From a virus: 64,000 nucleotides of DNA. The DNA lies in IMG/VR virus record IMGVR_UViG_3300044732_000442, positions 1-64,000 of that record; one strand, written 5' to 3'. The notes beneath the pieces are model-generated. The model saw only the letters and a list, made by a program, of their open reading frames with translations. It was not told the DNA's origin and searched no databases. Made by a program: the position numbers and the translations under genes. This document shows, one piece after another, positions 45,981-52,939 of the stretch. The stretch's first letter is position 1; every line of letters starts with the position of its first letter.

Positions 45981-46680
45981 TACCCCGGGTATTGATTTTT
46001 ACGATTATCGGGATAGTGATTACTATAACAAATACAAGTATCGTGTAAGATTCTCTATAGAGGGTGTTAGATATGCTATGTATGAGAAAAACTTTGATGG
46101 GTTAATGAAGCGATATAATGCTATAACTGGTTGGAAAAAAATAAGAGATGCAGATAGGCCAGTTGTCACAGATAATCTAGAGGCTCTAGGGAAGTTTATA
46201 GATTTTCGTAATATGCTTAAGGAAAATAATACTGGATTAGTTCGTATTGAGAGTAGTAAGATATCAATCTTTAGTAATGATTTAGCCTTATTAAAAACAA
46301 GTGAAAGTATTAAAGCTGGTATCTTTTATGATTATACAGAGGTTAAAACAAATAATTTTGTAGGAATAAAGTCATTTGTCAAAGATCCTAAATATAAGTA
46401 TAGGGTTTATTTGAAATCTAAAATGATTCAAGAATCATTTGTTACGCAATTAGATGATTTATTGAACCGATCAAAAGACTTACATCCTAGCCCTTCATTA
46501 AAATACTGGTTAAAGGGATACAATAATACTGCTCCTTCATGGAGTTGGAGATATCGTTTTACTAGTGCTACTCATTTTATTGATTATGATGATGAAAGTA
46601 CATTAAGCTATCTAGCATTAATGCACGGGGATTATCTCGGAAAACGCTATAAATTAGAAAAACGACCAGAAGCTATCTAA
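45955..46680 (+). CDS. Conserved phage protein, unknown function
   Basis: 241 residues; the ATG lies 26 bases inside the clpA end, behind AGGAGA. Two similar halves are suggested: YKYRVRFSIEGVRYAMYEKN and YKYRVYLKSKMIQESFVTQL, both Tyr/Arg-rich beta segments. C-terminal WSWRYRFTSATHFIDYDDES. No family recognised; an internal duplication is possible. Confidence 0.65.
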   Translation: MGSLKLATDTPGIDFYDYRDSDYYNKYKYRVRFSIEGVRYAMYEKNFDGLMKRYNAITGWKKIRDADRPVVTDNLEALGKFIDFRNMLKENNTGLVRIESSKISIFSNDLALLKTSESIKAGIFYDYTEVKTNNFVGIKSFVKDPKYKYRVYLKSKMIQESFVTQLDDLLNRSKDLHPSPSLKYWLKGYNNTAPSWSWRYRFTSATHFIDYDDESTLSYLALMHGDYLGKRYKLEKRPEAI

Positions 46681-46683
46681 AAT

Positions 46684-46691
46684 GATAAATA
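46684..46691 (+). promoter_or_regulatory. Late promoter GATAAATA
   Basis: Precedes the 54-residue gene at 46716. The promoter overlaps the left arm of an inverted repeat whose right arm covers the RBS. Confidence 0.8.
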
Positions 46692-46712
46692 CTCTAATAA
46701 AATGGAGTATTT
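46687..46712 (+). promoter_or_regulatory. RBS-sequestering inverted repeat
   Basis: AAATACTC (46687-46694) / GAGTATTT (46705-46712). The right arm contains most of the RBS GGAG. The left arm lies at the promoter, so late RNA would lack it. Confidence 0.65.
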
Positions 46713-46715
46713 ACC

Positions 46716-46880
46716 ATGGCAAAGATTGTAACAGAATCAATCGTAATCACTTTTAGTAAGATAGTAAAAGATAATGATGAGGGTACTAGTATTACTAGCC
46801 CTGATATCCAAGCGGCTTTAGAACAAGTAGCCCAAGAATTAATTGGCGATAGTGTCGTTGTTGAGGTTGTAAAAGCATAA
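46716..46880 (+). CDS. Small protein, 54 residues
   Basis: Short frame MAKIVTESIVITFSKIVKDN to VVEVVKA with RBS GGAG eight bases upstream and a late promoter. Its TAA overlaps the next ATG (TAATG), arguing strongly that it is translated. Residues SPDIQAALEQVAQELIGD form a likely amphipathic helix. Function unknown; its partner is the structural gene that follows. Confidence 0.78.
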   Translation: MAKIVTESIVITFSKIVKDNDEGTSITSPDIQAALEQVAQELIGDSVVVEVVKA

Positions 46881-47266
46881 TGAGCCAATCAACTACTCTT
46901 ATCCTATTGCCACAAACAGCATATGTTAACCCAGGCAATGGGGCACCCTATACCGTAACTGGTAACAGTCAACCCGCTGCCGCATATTATTTAGGCAATA
47001 AAGACTTACAAACAGTTAATATTAATTTGACAAATTGTACCGGAAATATTACAATTGAAGCAAGTTTAGCTACTACACCAAGTAGTACAGATTGGTTCAA
47101 AGTATATGAGTTAGAAGCTAATGCAAATGCGGCAGCAAACTCTGCCCCTCAGATTGCAAGCAATGCTTCTGTTTACACAAATGTAAATGGTAACTTTGTT
47201 TATATGAGAGCTAAGGTAGTAGATTTTGAAGGTGGTCTAGTTAATTTTGTAAAGCTAAGTTATTGA
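46880..47266 (+). CDS. Structural protein, beta-rich
   Basis: 128 residues, coupled to the 54-residue gene. QTAYVNPGNGAPYTVTG, VNINLTNCTGNITIEASLAT and FVYMRAKVVDFEGG suggest a jelly-roll-like decoration or tail protein. Late expressed. Virion role inferred. Confidence 0.68.
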   Translation: MSQSTTLILLPQTAYVNPGNGAPYTVTGNSQPAAAYYLGNKDLQTVNINLTNCTGNITIEASLATTPSSTDWFKVYELEANANAAANSAPQIASNASVYTNVNGNFVYMRAKVVDFEGGLVNFVKLSY

Positions 47267-47267
47267 T

Positions 47268-48728
47268 ATGAGTACGATTGTTATAATGCCCGGAGGATTT
47301 CATCCCTTTCATGCTGGACATGCATCATTGTATCAATCCGCATTAAAAGCATTTTCGGGTGCTGATGTATATGTTGCGGCTACTAATGATACAAAGACAA
47401 GACCTTTCCCATTTGCTATTAAAGAAAAATTAGCTAAGGTAGCAGGTGTAGCTCCTGGACATTTTATACAAGTTAAAAGTCCCTTTCAACCTAGAGAAAT
47501 TACTGATAAGTTTAATCCAGAACAAGATGTAGTAATATTTGTTCGTAGTGAAAAGGATCGTAATGAGAGTCCTAAACCAGGTGGAACAAAGAAAGATGGT
47601 AGTCCAGCTTACTTTCAACCATATACAGGCAAAGATGTACAACCATTTGGCAAACATGCATATATGGCTTATTTACCTACAGTAGAATTTGGTCCTGGTA
47701 TTAGTAGTGCAACAGAGATACGTAATGCATGGCCTAAATTGAATGACAAACGTAAGACTGCAATGGTTATGAGTTTGTATCCAGCAACACAAAAGAATCC
47801 TAAATTAGCCGCTAACGTTGTTAAGATGTTAGATATGGGTATGGGTAATGAGTTAGCAGAAGGATTAATAAATGAATTTGTACCACCGAGTAGCGACAGA
47901 GGTGGCGGGGATGATAGAAGTCGTAGAATAAGAAAACTATTAGAAATTGCTATACAAGTAGCAAAGGAAAAAAATGTTGATGAATTGGGTATGATTCATG
48001 CTATGAATATGATAGCAGGTGATGAATTTTTCAATACAGCAGTTGAAGGTATACTACCAGATATAACAGATAAAGAATATATGTTTGTGCTACAGAGTGC
48101 TTATAAAACAGTAAAGCAAGGTTTGGCGGAAGGTGATGTTGTTCCATTCAAACAACCATCAAAAACATTAACGTGGCAACAAGTACCTAAAGATATTTTG
48201 ATGTTAGCAAATGATTGGTTTTGGGCAAGTGAAGATAACTCAGGTCTTGCCGCTACGATAGATCCTGATGGTTTCGGTAATGGTACTGCTAATGATGTAA
48301 AGTATAATGCCGCTAAACTTCAACAAAAAGGTTGGACAATTGATTTTAATGATGAATATGATGGGCCGGGTGAGTTCAATCTAAGACTTACTAACAATCG
48401 TGGACAAAATGTATTGTTGTCTATTGAAGATGCTCAGACATTTACTGGCTGGGCAAAGGGTACTAGTCAGTATGATTTAGAAGAAGGCCCTATAGTTAAA
48501 CGTATTGTTCATCCTAACAAGATTAATATCTATGTAAGACCAGGTGGTAATAAACCTCCTTTACTTGTCGCAACAGATATTCCTTATAAAATATTTGATA
48601 AGTATGTAAACAAAGCTATACAAAAATACCCACAGTTTAAACAAACTGATTTCTCATTCAAATCTTCAGATAAAATTAAGGAAGAAACTAATTTATCCGA
48701 AAGTGCTGATTACTTAGACGAAAATTAA
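47268..48728 (+). CDS. Nucleotidyltransferase (NMNAT/cytidylyltransferase fold) fused to mosaic C-terminus
   Basis: 486 residues. Nucleotide-binding motif GGFHPFHAGH (9-18) and ISSATEIR (145-152) define the HxGH nucleotidyltransferase fold. Then ELAEGLINEF (195-204) and QGLAEG (284-289) look like clustered prohead-protease sites, separating a helical domain (~205-283), a region with NDWFWASEDNSGLAATIDPD, and a C-terminal basic domain. The enzyme part may make NAD or an activated sugar; the rest may be processed and packaged. Substrate unknown. Confidence 0.72.
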   Translation: MSTIVIMPGGFHPFHAGHASLYQSALKAFSGADVYVAATNDTKTRPFPFAIKEKLAKVAGVAPGHFIQVKSPFQPREITDKFNPEQDVVIFVRSEKDRNESPKPGGTKKDGSPAYFQPYTGKDVQPFGKHAYMAYLPTVEFGPGISSATEIRNAWPKLNDKRKTAMVMSLYPATQKNPKLAANVVKMLDMGMGNELAEGLINEFVPPSSDRGGGDDRSRRIRKLLEIAIQVAKEKNVDELGMIHAMNMIAGDEFFNTAVEGILPDITDKEYMFVLQSAYKTVKQGLAEGDVVPFKQPSKTLTWQQVPKDILMLANDWFWASEDNSGLAATIDPDGFGNGTANDVKYNAAKLQQKGWTIDFNDEYDGPGEFNLRLTNNRGQNVLLSIEDAQTFTGWAKGTSQYDLEEGPIVKRIVHPNKINIYVRPGGNKPPLLVATDIPYKIFDKYVNKAIQKYPQFKQTDFSFKSSDKIKEETNLSESADYLDEN

Positions 48729-48752
48729 AAATATTTTGATCACCTCGTTTTG

Positions 48753-48760
48753 ATGTAAAT
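48753..48760 (+). promoter_or_regulatory. Weak late-promoter-like TGTAAATA
   Basis: TAAATA core about 25 bases before the glycosyltransferase ATG at 48786; RBS AGAGGA follows. Confidence 0.35.
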
Positions 48761-48785
48761 ATTACTATCTTAACAAGAGGATCAA

Positions 48786-49733
48786 ATGGCAACTAAGAAA
48801 ACAACTGAAAAGGCAATTGCAAAACCAGCAAAAGCCGCAACTAAAGCACCGGCTAAGGCTAAATCTACAAAAACAGTTCCTGTAGAAAAAATACAGGAAA
48901 TTGCCGCACAAGCAGCCGCAAATCCACCGGCAGCACCAGCTCCGGGACAAGTACAAGTTAATGTAGACTTTTTAAAAACTACTAAAGTACATATCGCTAT
49001 GCCATGTTATGGTGGTATGTTAACTGAATCAACATTCATGAGTTTCATCAAGTGGGCTAATACTGCCCGTCAACTTGGTATTGATTGGACATTAGAAACA
49101 ATGGTTAATGAATCACTCATTAGCCGAGCACGTAACACATTGACTGCTAAGTTCCTAGATATGCCAGAAGCAACACACTTATTCTTTGTTGACGCTGACA
49201 TTGGTTGGGAGCCATGGCACTTACTAGTATTATTGAACCGTGACGTAGATGTTATTGGTGGATTGTACCCAATGAAGACAATGCCAATCAAATGGGTTGT
49301 TAACGGATTTGAAGGTGCAGAAGAAGGTCCAGATGGACTACAAGAAGTATCTAAAGCAGGTACAGGTTTCTTGTTGATGAAGAAACATGTGTTTGAGAAA
49401 ATGAAGTCTCATCCAGCTGTTAAACAATATAAGAACGACATTGGATTAGATCCAAAGTTTGACCAACACTTGAAAACATATTTTGACACAGCAGTTCGTC
49501 AGAATCGTTATTATAGTGAAGATTGGACATTCTGTGAAAACTGGCGTGATATGGGTGGCAAGATTTGGATGGACAAACGTGTATTGTTACGTCATTCAGG
49601 ATCATATGTTTTCTGTATGGAGAATCAAGAACACTTGATGAAAACTGTAGGACCCATGTTCTTACAAGAACAACAAGAAAAGCACGGCATGAAGTTTATT
49701 GATAAAGACGGCAACGAAATTAAGAAACTATAA
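48786..49733 (+). CDS. Glycosyltransferase with basic Ala/Lys/Pro-rich tail
   Basis: 315 residues. Residues 1-35 are Lys/Ala/Pro/Thr-rich, like histone H1 tails. The catalytic domain has VHIAMPCYGGMLTESTFMSF, SRARNTLTAKFLDMP and FFVDADIGWEPWHL (DxD of GT-A folds), then VIGGLYPMK, GTGFLLMKKHVFEK and YYSEDWTFCENWRD. It probably transfers sugar to phage DNA bases, virion proteins or host surface. It ends at a strong terminator. Acceptor unknown. Confidence 0.82.
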   Translation: MATKKTTEKAIAKPAKAATKAPAKAKSTKTVPVEKIQEIAAQAAANPPAAPAPGQVQVNVDFLKTTKVHIAMPCYGGMLTESTFMSFIKWANTARQLGIDWTLETMVNESLISRARNTLTAKFLDMPEATHLFFVDADIGWEPWHLLVLLNRDVDVIGGLYPMKTMPIKWVVNGFEGAEEGPDGLQEVSKAGTGFLLMKKHVFEKMKSHPAVKQYKNDIGLDPKFDQHLKTYFDTAVRQNRYYSEDWTFCENWRDMGGKIWMDKRVLLRHSGSYVFCMENQEHLMKTVGPMFLQEQQEKHGMKFIDKDGNEIKKL

Positions 49734-49734
49734 C

Positions 49735-49756
49735 AAAAGCCCCGAAAGGGGCTTTT
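49735..49756 (+). terminator. Rho-independent terminator
   Basis: AAAAGCCCC-GAAA-GGGGCTTTT, GNRA loop, short T run. Confidence 0.85.
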
Positions 49757-49767
49757 AACTGGATTTG

Positions 49768-49775
49768 ACTAAATA
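49768..49775 (+). promoter_or_regulatory. Late-promoter-like ACTAAATA
   Basis: Follows the terminator; precedes the propeller gene at 49800. Confidence 0.5.
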
Positions 49776-49799
49776 CTACGTGAAAACAAAAGGAATATT

Positions 49800-50732
49800 A
49801 TGCAACTTGACAATGTAACTATTAGTGGTGGATTTGCTTATACAGTAGGAGCTCCCACTCAAGCAACAGCAGGATGGTATGGTGGAGGTAGAGCACCATC
49901 ATCTGTATCTACCGTGCAAAGAATAACTTTTGCAACTGACACCTCAACAGCAAGTGTACGTGGTCCATTAAGCTTCATCGTATCTCAATTTGCCGCGGCC
50001 GGCAATACAACTAACGGATGGTTTGGCGGAGGTTATACAGAGCCTGGACAAACATCTACAGTTCAACGAATAACATACGCAACAGATACAGCAACAGCGA
50101 CAGCACGTGGTCCTTTAAGTTTAACACTAAGTGGTTTAGTAGCCACCGGTAATACAACTGACGGTTGGTTTGGCGGAGCCTTTTCCATATCAACCGTAAA
50201 TAGGATCACTTATTCAACAGATACAGCAACTGCATCGGTTCGAGGTCCATTTAGCGCAAGTAAACTATTTTCGGCAGCAGCCGGTAATACAACTGACGGA
50301 TGGTTTTTTGGAGGCAGAGGATCTGAGTCGGTAGTAAATCGTATAACATATGCAACAGATACAAATACTGCAAGTGTACGTGGTCCGGTAAGTTTTGGTG
50401 TTGAGGCAGCAGCCGGTACCGGCAACACCACCGACGGATGGTTTGGAGGTGGTTATTCACCGGGCAATGGGAGGATTAGTACTATACAACGAATAACATA
50501 CTCAACAGATACAGCAACAGCAAGTGTTCGTGGTCCTTTAAGTGTAGCCGGGAGTTCCTGGTCTGCATCTAGTGACACCACATATGGATGGTTTGGTGGA
50601 GGTTATGTCGTTCCTAATATAATATCTACAATTCAACGAATAACTTTTGCAACAGATACTGTAACAGCGACAGCACGTGGACCGTTAAGTCTAGCAAGCC
50701 GACAGTTGGCCAGTGCATCCGGTATACAATAA
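49800..50732 (+). CDS. Kelch-like propeller, family A, six repeats
   Basis: 310 residues. Leader MQLDNVTISGGFAYTVGAP differs from other family A members, then six repeats with GWYGGG/GWFGGG/GWFGGA/GWFFGG, RITYATDTATAS, RGPLS and AAGNTTDG. The end SASGIQ is shared with the paralogues. Its stop is three bases before a nucleotidyltransferase gene. Confidence 0.74.
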   Translation: MQLDNVTISGGFAYTVGAPTQATAGWYGGGRAPSSVSTVQRITFATDTSTASVRGPLSFIVSQFAAAGNTTNGWFGGGYTEPGQTSTVQRITYATDTATATARGPLSLTLSGLVATGNTTDGWFGGAFSISTVNRITYSTDTATASVRGPFSASKLFSAAAGNTTDGWFFGGRGSESVVNRITYATDTNTASVRGPVSFGVEAAAGTGNTTDGWFGGGYSPGNGRISTIQRITYSTDTATASVRGPLSVAGSSWSASSDTTYGWFGGGYVVPNIISTIQRITFATDTVTATARGPLSLASRQLASASGIQ

Positions 50733-50735
50733 AAT

Positions 50736-51959
50736 ATGGACTTAAAAGAACTACATTCATTCAAAATGTCAGATGCAGTGACATTTCACGATAACCTCAA
50801 TCCAAAATTATTTCGTGGTCAGCACTTACAGCCTGAAGTAGAACTACAACTAAAAAATATAGCACAAGATTTCTTACAAGAGATGGGGATACATGATTTA
50901 GATGTACGAGATATCACTATCTCTGGAAGTAATGCAGCCTATAGCTACACAGACCATAGCGACTTAGATTTACATATATTAGTCAATATGAAGGATCTAC
51001 CAGACGATGACATTTACCATGAATTCTTCAAAGCTAAAAAAGATTTATACAACGATTCACATGATATCACTATCAATGGAATTCCAGTAGAATTGTATAT
51101 ACAGGATGCGGCAGAACCTGTAACTAGTTTAGGTGAATATAGTGTTAAAGATAAGAAATGGTTGCGTTTGCCAACTAAACGTAGAGCAAATTTTGACCAA
51201 ACAGCTACTAAAGCAAAATATACAAAACTATTAGATATTATTGATACAGCATTACAATCTAATAAAATAGGTAAAGTTAATAAAATATTAAAAAAGATTA
51301 AGCAATATCGTCAAGCTGGCTTAGATAAAGGTGGAGAGTTTGGACCTGAAAATCTAGCATATAAAGCATTACGTAGCCGTGGATATATTACAAAACTATA
51401 TGATTTAAGAGATAGATTACATAGCAAACATTTGAGTTTAGATAACATGTATGCTAATGTAGATGAAGATTATGATCCAAATGGACCTCCACCTGGTCCA
51501 GAGTTTAAGCCAACAATGCCTGCCGGTACAGTTAAAGTAGATGTAAGTGATGTATATGATTGGTATAAACTAGGTCAACATATTAGCAATCTTGATGGTT
51601 TAGGTAAACATGATTTTGGTCAAGGTCCTCCTAGCACTATTCTTGCGTTTGGCGATGAAGATACTGAACATAAATATATTAAAGATTTAGAAAAAACAGG
51701 ATTGACAACAACGGATATTGATCCAGTTGATATTAATCAGCCTAAAGGTATGAAACGTCAGAAGACTGATCCTACATACAATGTGGGCGAAGCCTCAGGT
51801 TATATACCATCTGAAAAAGAGAAAAAAGACCCACGTTTTAGTACAGCATTAACAGTAGATGTTAAGCCTGACAGCATCAAAAAGAACGCAAAAGCATTCT
51901 ATTGGAATACAAGTAGAGCGGGTATTCCACCAACAGCAAAGCCATCAGGCAAAATCTAA
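50736..51959 (+). CDS. Nucleotidyltransferase-fold protein (Pol beta superfamily)
   Basis: 407 residues. ISGSNAAYSYTDHSDLDLHI (GS at 64-65, DxD at 76-78) is the catalytic motif of minimal nucleotidyltransferases; GIPVELYIQD may supply the third carboxylate. A helical domain follows (~150-245), then a region with DVSDVYDWYKLGQHISNLD, and a separate C-terminal domain VGEASGYIPSEKEKKDPRFS. Possible tRNA- or protein-nucleotidylating enzyme; target unknown. The modular C-terminus recalls the mosaic proteins next to it. Confidence 0.72.
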   Translation: MDLKELHSFKMSDAVTFHDNLNPKLFRGQHLQPEVELQLKNIAQDFLQEMGIHDLDVRDITISGSNAAYSYTDHSDLDLHILVNMKDLPDDDIYHEFFKAKKDLYNDSHDITINGIPVELYIQDAAEPVTSLGEYSVKDKKWLRLPTKRRANFDQTATKAKYTKLLDIIDTALQSNKIGKVNKILKKIKQYRQAGLDKGGEFGPENLAYKALRSRGYITKLYDLRDRLHSKHLSLDNMYANVDEDYDPNGPPPGPEFKPTMPAGTVKVDVSDVYDWYKLGQHISNLDGLGKHDFGQGPPSTILAFGDEDTEHKYIKDLEKTGLTTTDIDPVDINQPKGMKRQKTDPTYNVGEASGYIPSEKEKKDPRFSTALTVDVKPDSIKKNAKAFYWNTSRAGIPPTAKPSGKI

Positions 51960-51963
51960 TAAG

Positions 51964-52008
51964 TTTCCATATTATGGTATTTTGATAAATACACTATTAG
52001 TATGGAAA
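51964..52008 (+). promoter_or_regulatory. Inverted repeat enclosing a late promoter
   Basis: TTTCCATA (51964-51971) / TATGGAAA (52001-52008), extendable with G-U pairs. The late promoter lies in the loop; the right arm covers the likely RBS (GGA) of 52015. Read-through RNA would hide the RBS, late RNA would not. Confidence 0.62.
51984..51991 (+). promoter_or_regulatory. Late promoter GATAAATA
   Basis: Located in the loop of the 51964-52008 inverted repeat; drives 52015. Confidence 0.8.
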
Positions 52009-52014
52009 TCCGTT

Positions 52015-52938
52015 ATGAAAATCAAACAAATCACTGAAACTACAACCGCAGGCTCAATAGCTACTGTAAATTCACCATTAGGTGGCACTCAAAGTAGGGG
52101 AAATACTAGCATATATGGTGGCAAAAAAGTAGGAACTCTATTCAAGGGTAAAAAGACTAGTGTCCCATATGCTAATAGCATCAATGAAAGTGCTGAACTT
52201 AGTGAAGCACAACTAGAAGAAGATGATGTTATTGTCGTTCCGGGACAAGGTCGCAAATCAAAAACTGGATTTGTTCCACATGGACAAAGTCGTATAGACC
52301 ATGAAGTTGAGATGGCACGTAGTGATTTATTCAGTGCCGCAAAGAATGCTCAACAAGTCTATTCAATGATTAAAGATGTTAGTGAAGATGAAGGTCTTGA
52401 TGGTTGGGTACAAGAAAAGATTATTAAAGCTAATGACTATCTAAACACAATACGTGAATACTTAGAAGGTAAACAAATTCAAGGTGTGAATGAAGGACCC
52501 GAGTTTGGTTCAAAGTATGCAGAAAAATTAGCACAATATGTTTATAATGTTAGACCTAATCTTAATAGTGAAGATGATGTTTTAAACATAGGATATAAAG
52601 TTGCTGTACAAGATTTAGCCAGTCAAACACGTGCTGTATCGTTGTTTAGCAGAGATCAAGATTTCCCTAGTGACTTTGTAAGTGCTTATAGATTCTTACA
52701 AAAAAGACGAGGTGTAACAGAAAACAACCAAAGAGGTGATTCACTTGTTACTGACTCATTAAAAATAATGCGTGGTGCAGAAGTAAGTGATGCTGTAAGA
52801 GCACTAACGACCGTACTAGGAAATAGAGAATACAATAGCCGTCGTGGTTTTTACAATTTCTATATTAAACAAATGATTGATATGTATAGACAACAAGGTG
52901 TGAATGAAGGTTCTAAGTCACCTAATAAGAAAGCGTAA
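52015..52938 (+). CDS. Mosaic internal-protein candidate
   Basis: 307 residues from ATG 52015, chosen over an upstream frame that overlaps the previous gene and the promoter. N-terminus MKIKQITE then T fits a targeting peptide. A cluster SINESAELSEAQLEE follows, then a helical domain (MARSDLFSAAKNAQQVYSMI to LNTIREYLEG), QGVNEG, a second helical domain, and QQGVNEG near the end. Repeated (V/I/L)-x-Glu-Gly sites suggest cutting into separate domains during head maturation. Biochemical role unknown. Confidence 0.62.
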   Translation: MKIKQITETTTAGSIATVNSPLGGTQSRGNTSIYGGKKVGTLFKGKKTSVPYANSINESAELSEAQLEEDDVIVVPGQGRKSKTGFVPHGQSRIDHEVEMARSDLFSAAKNAQQVYSMIKDVSEDEGLDGWVQEKIIKANDYLNTIREYLEGKQIQGVNEGPEFGSKYAEKLAQYVYNVRPNLNSEDDVLNIGYKVAVQDLASQTRAVSLFSRDQDFPSDFVSAYRFLQKRRGVTENNQRGDSLVTDSLKIMRGAEVSDAVRALTTVLGNREYNSRRGFYNFYIKQMIDMYRQQGVNEGSKSPNKKA

Positions 52939-52939
52939 T

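Noticed and set aside
51859-52014. Upstream extension of the 52015 gene
   Set aside because: Overlaps the preceding gene in another frame and runs across the late promoter and inverted repeat; the ATG at 52015 gives the leader shared with other genes.
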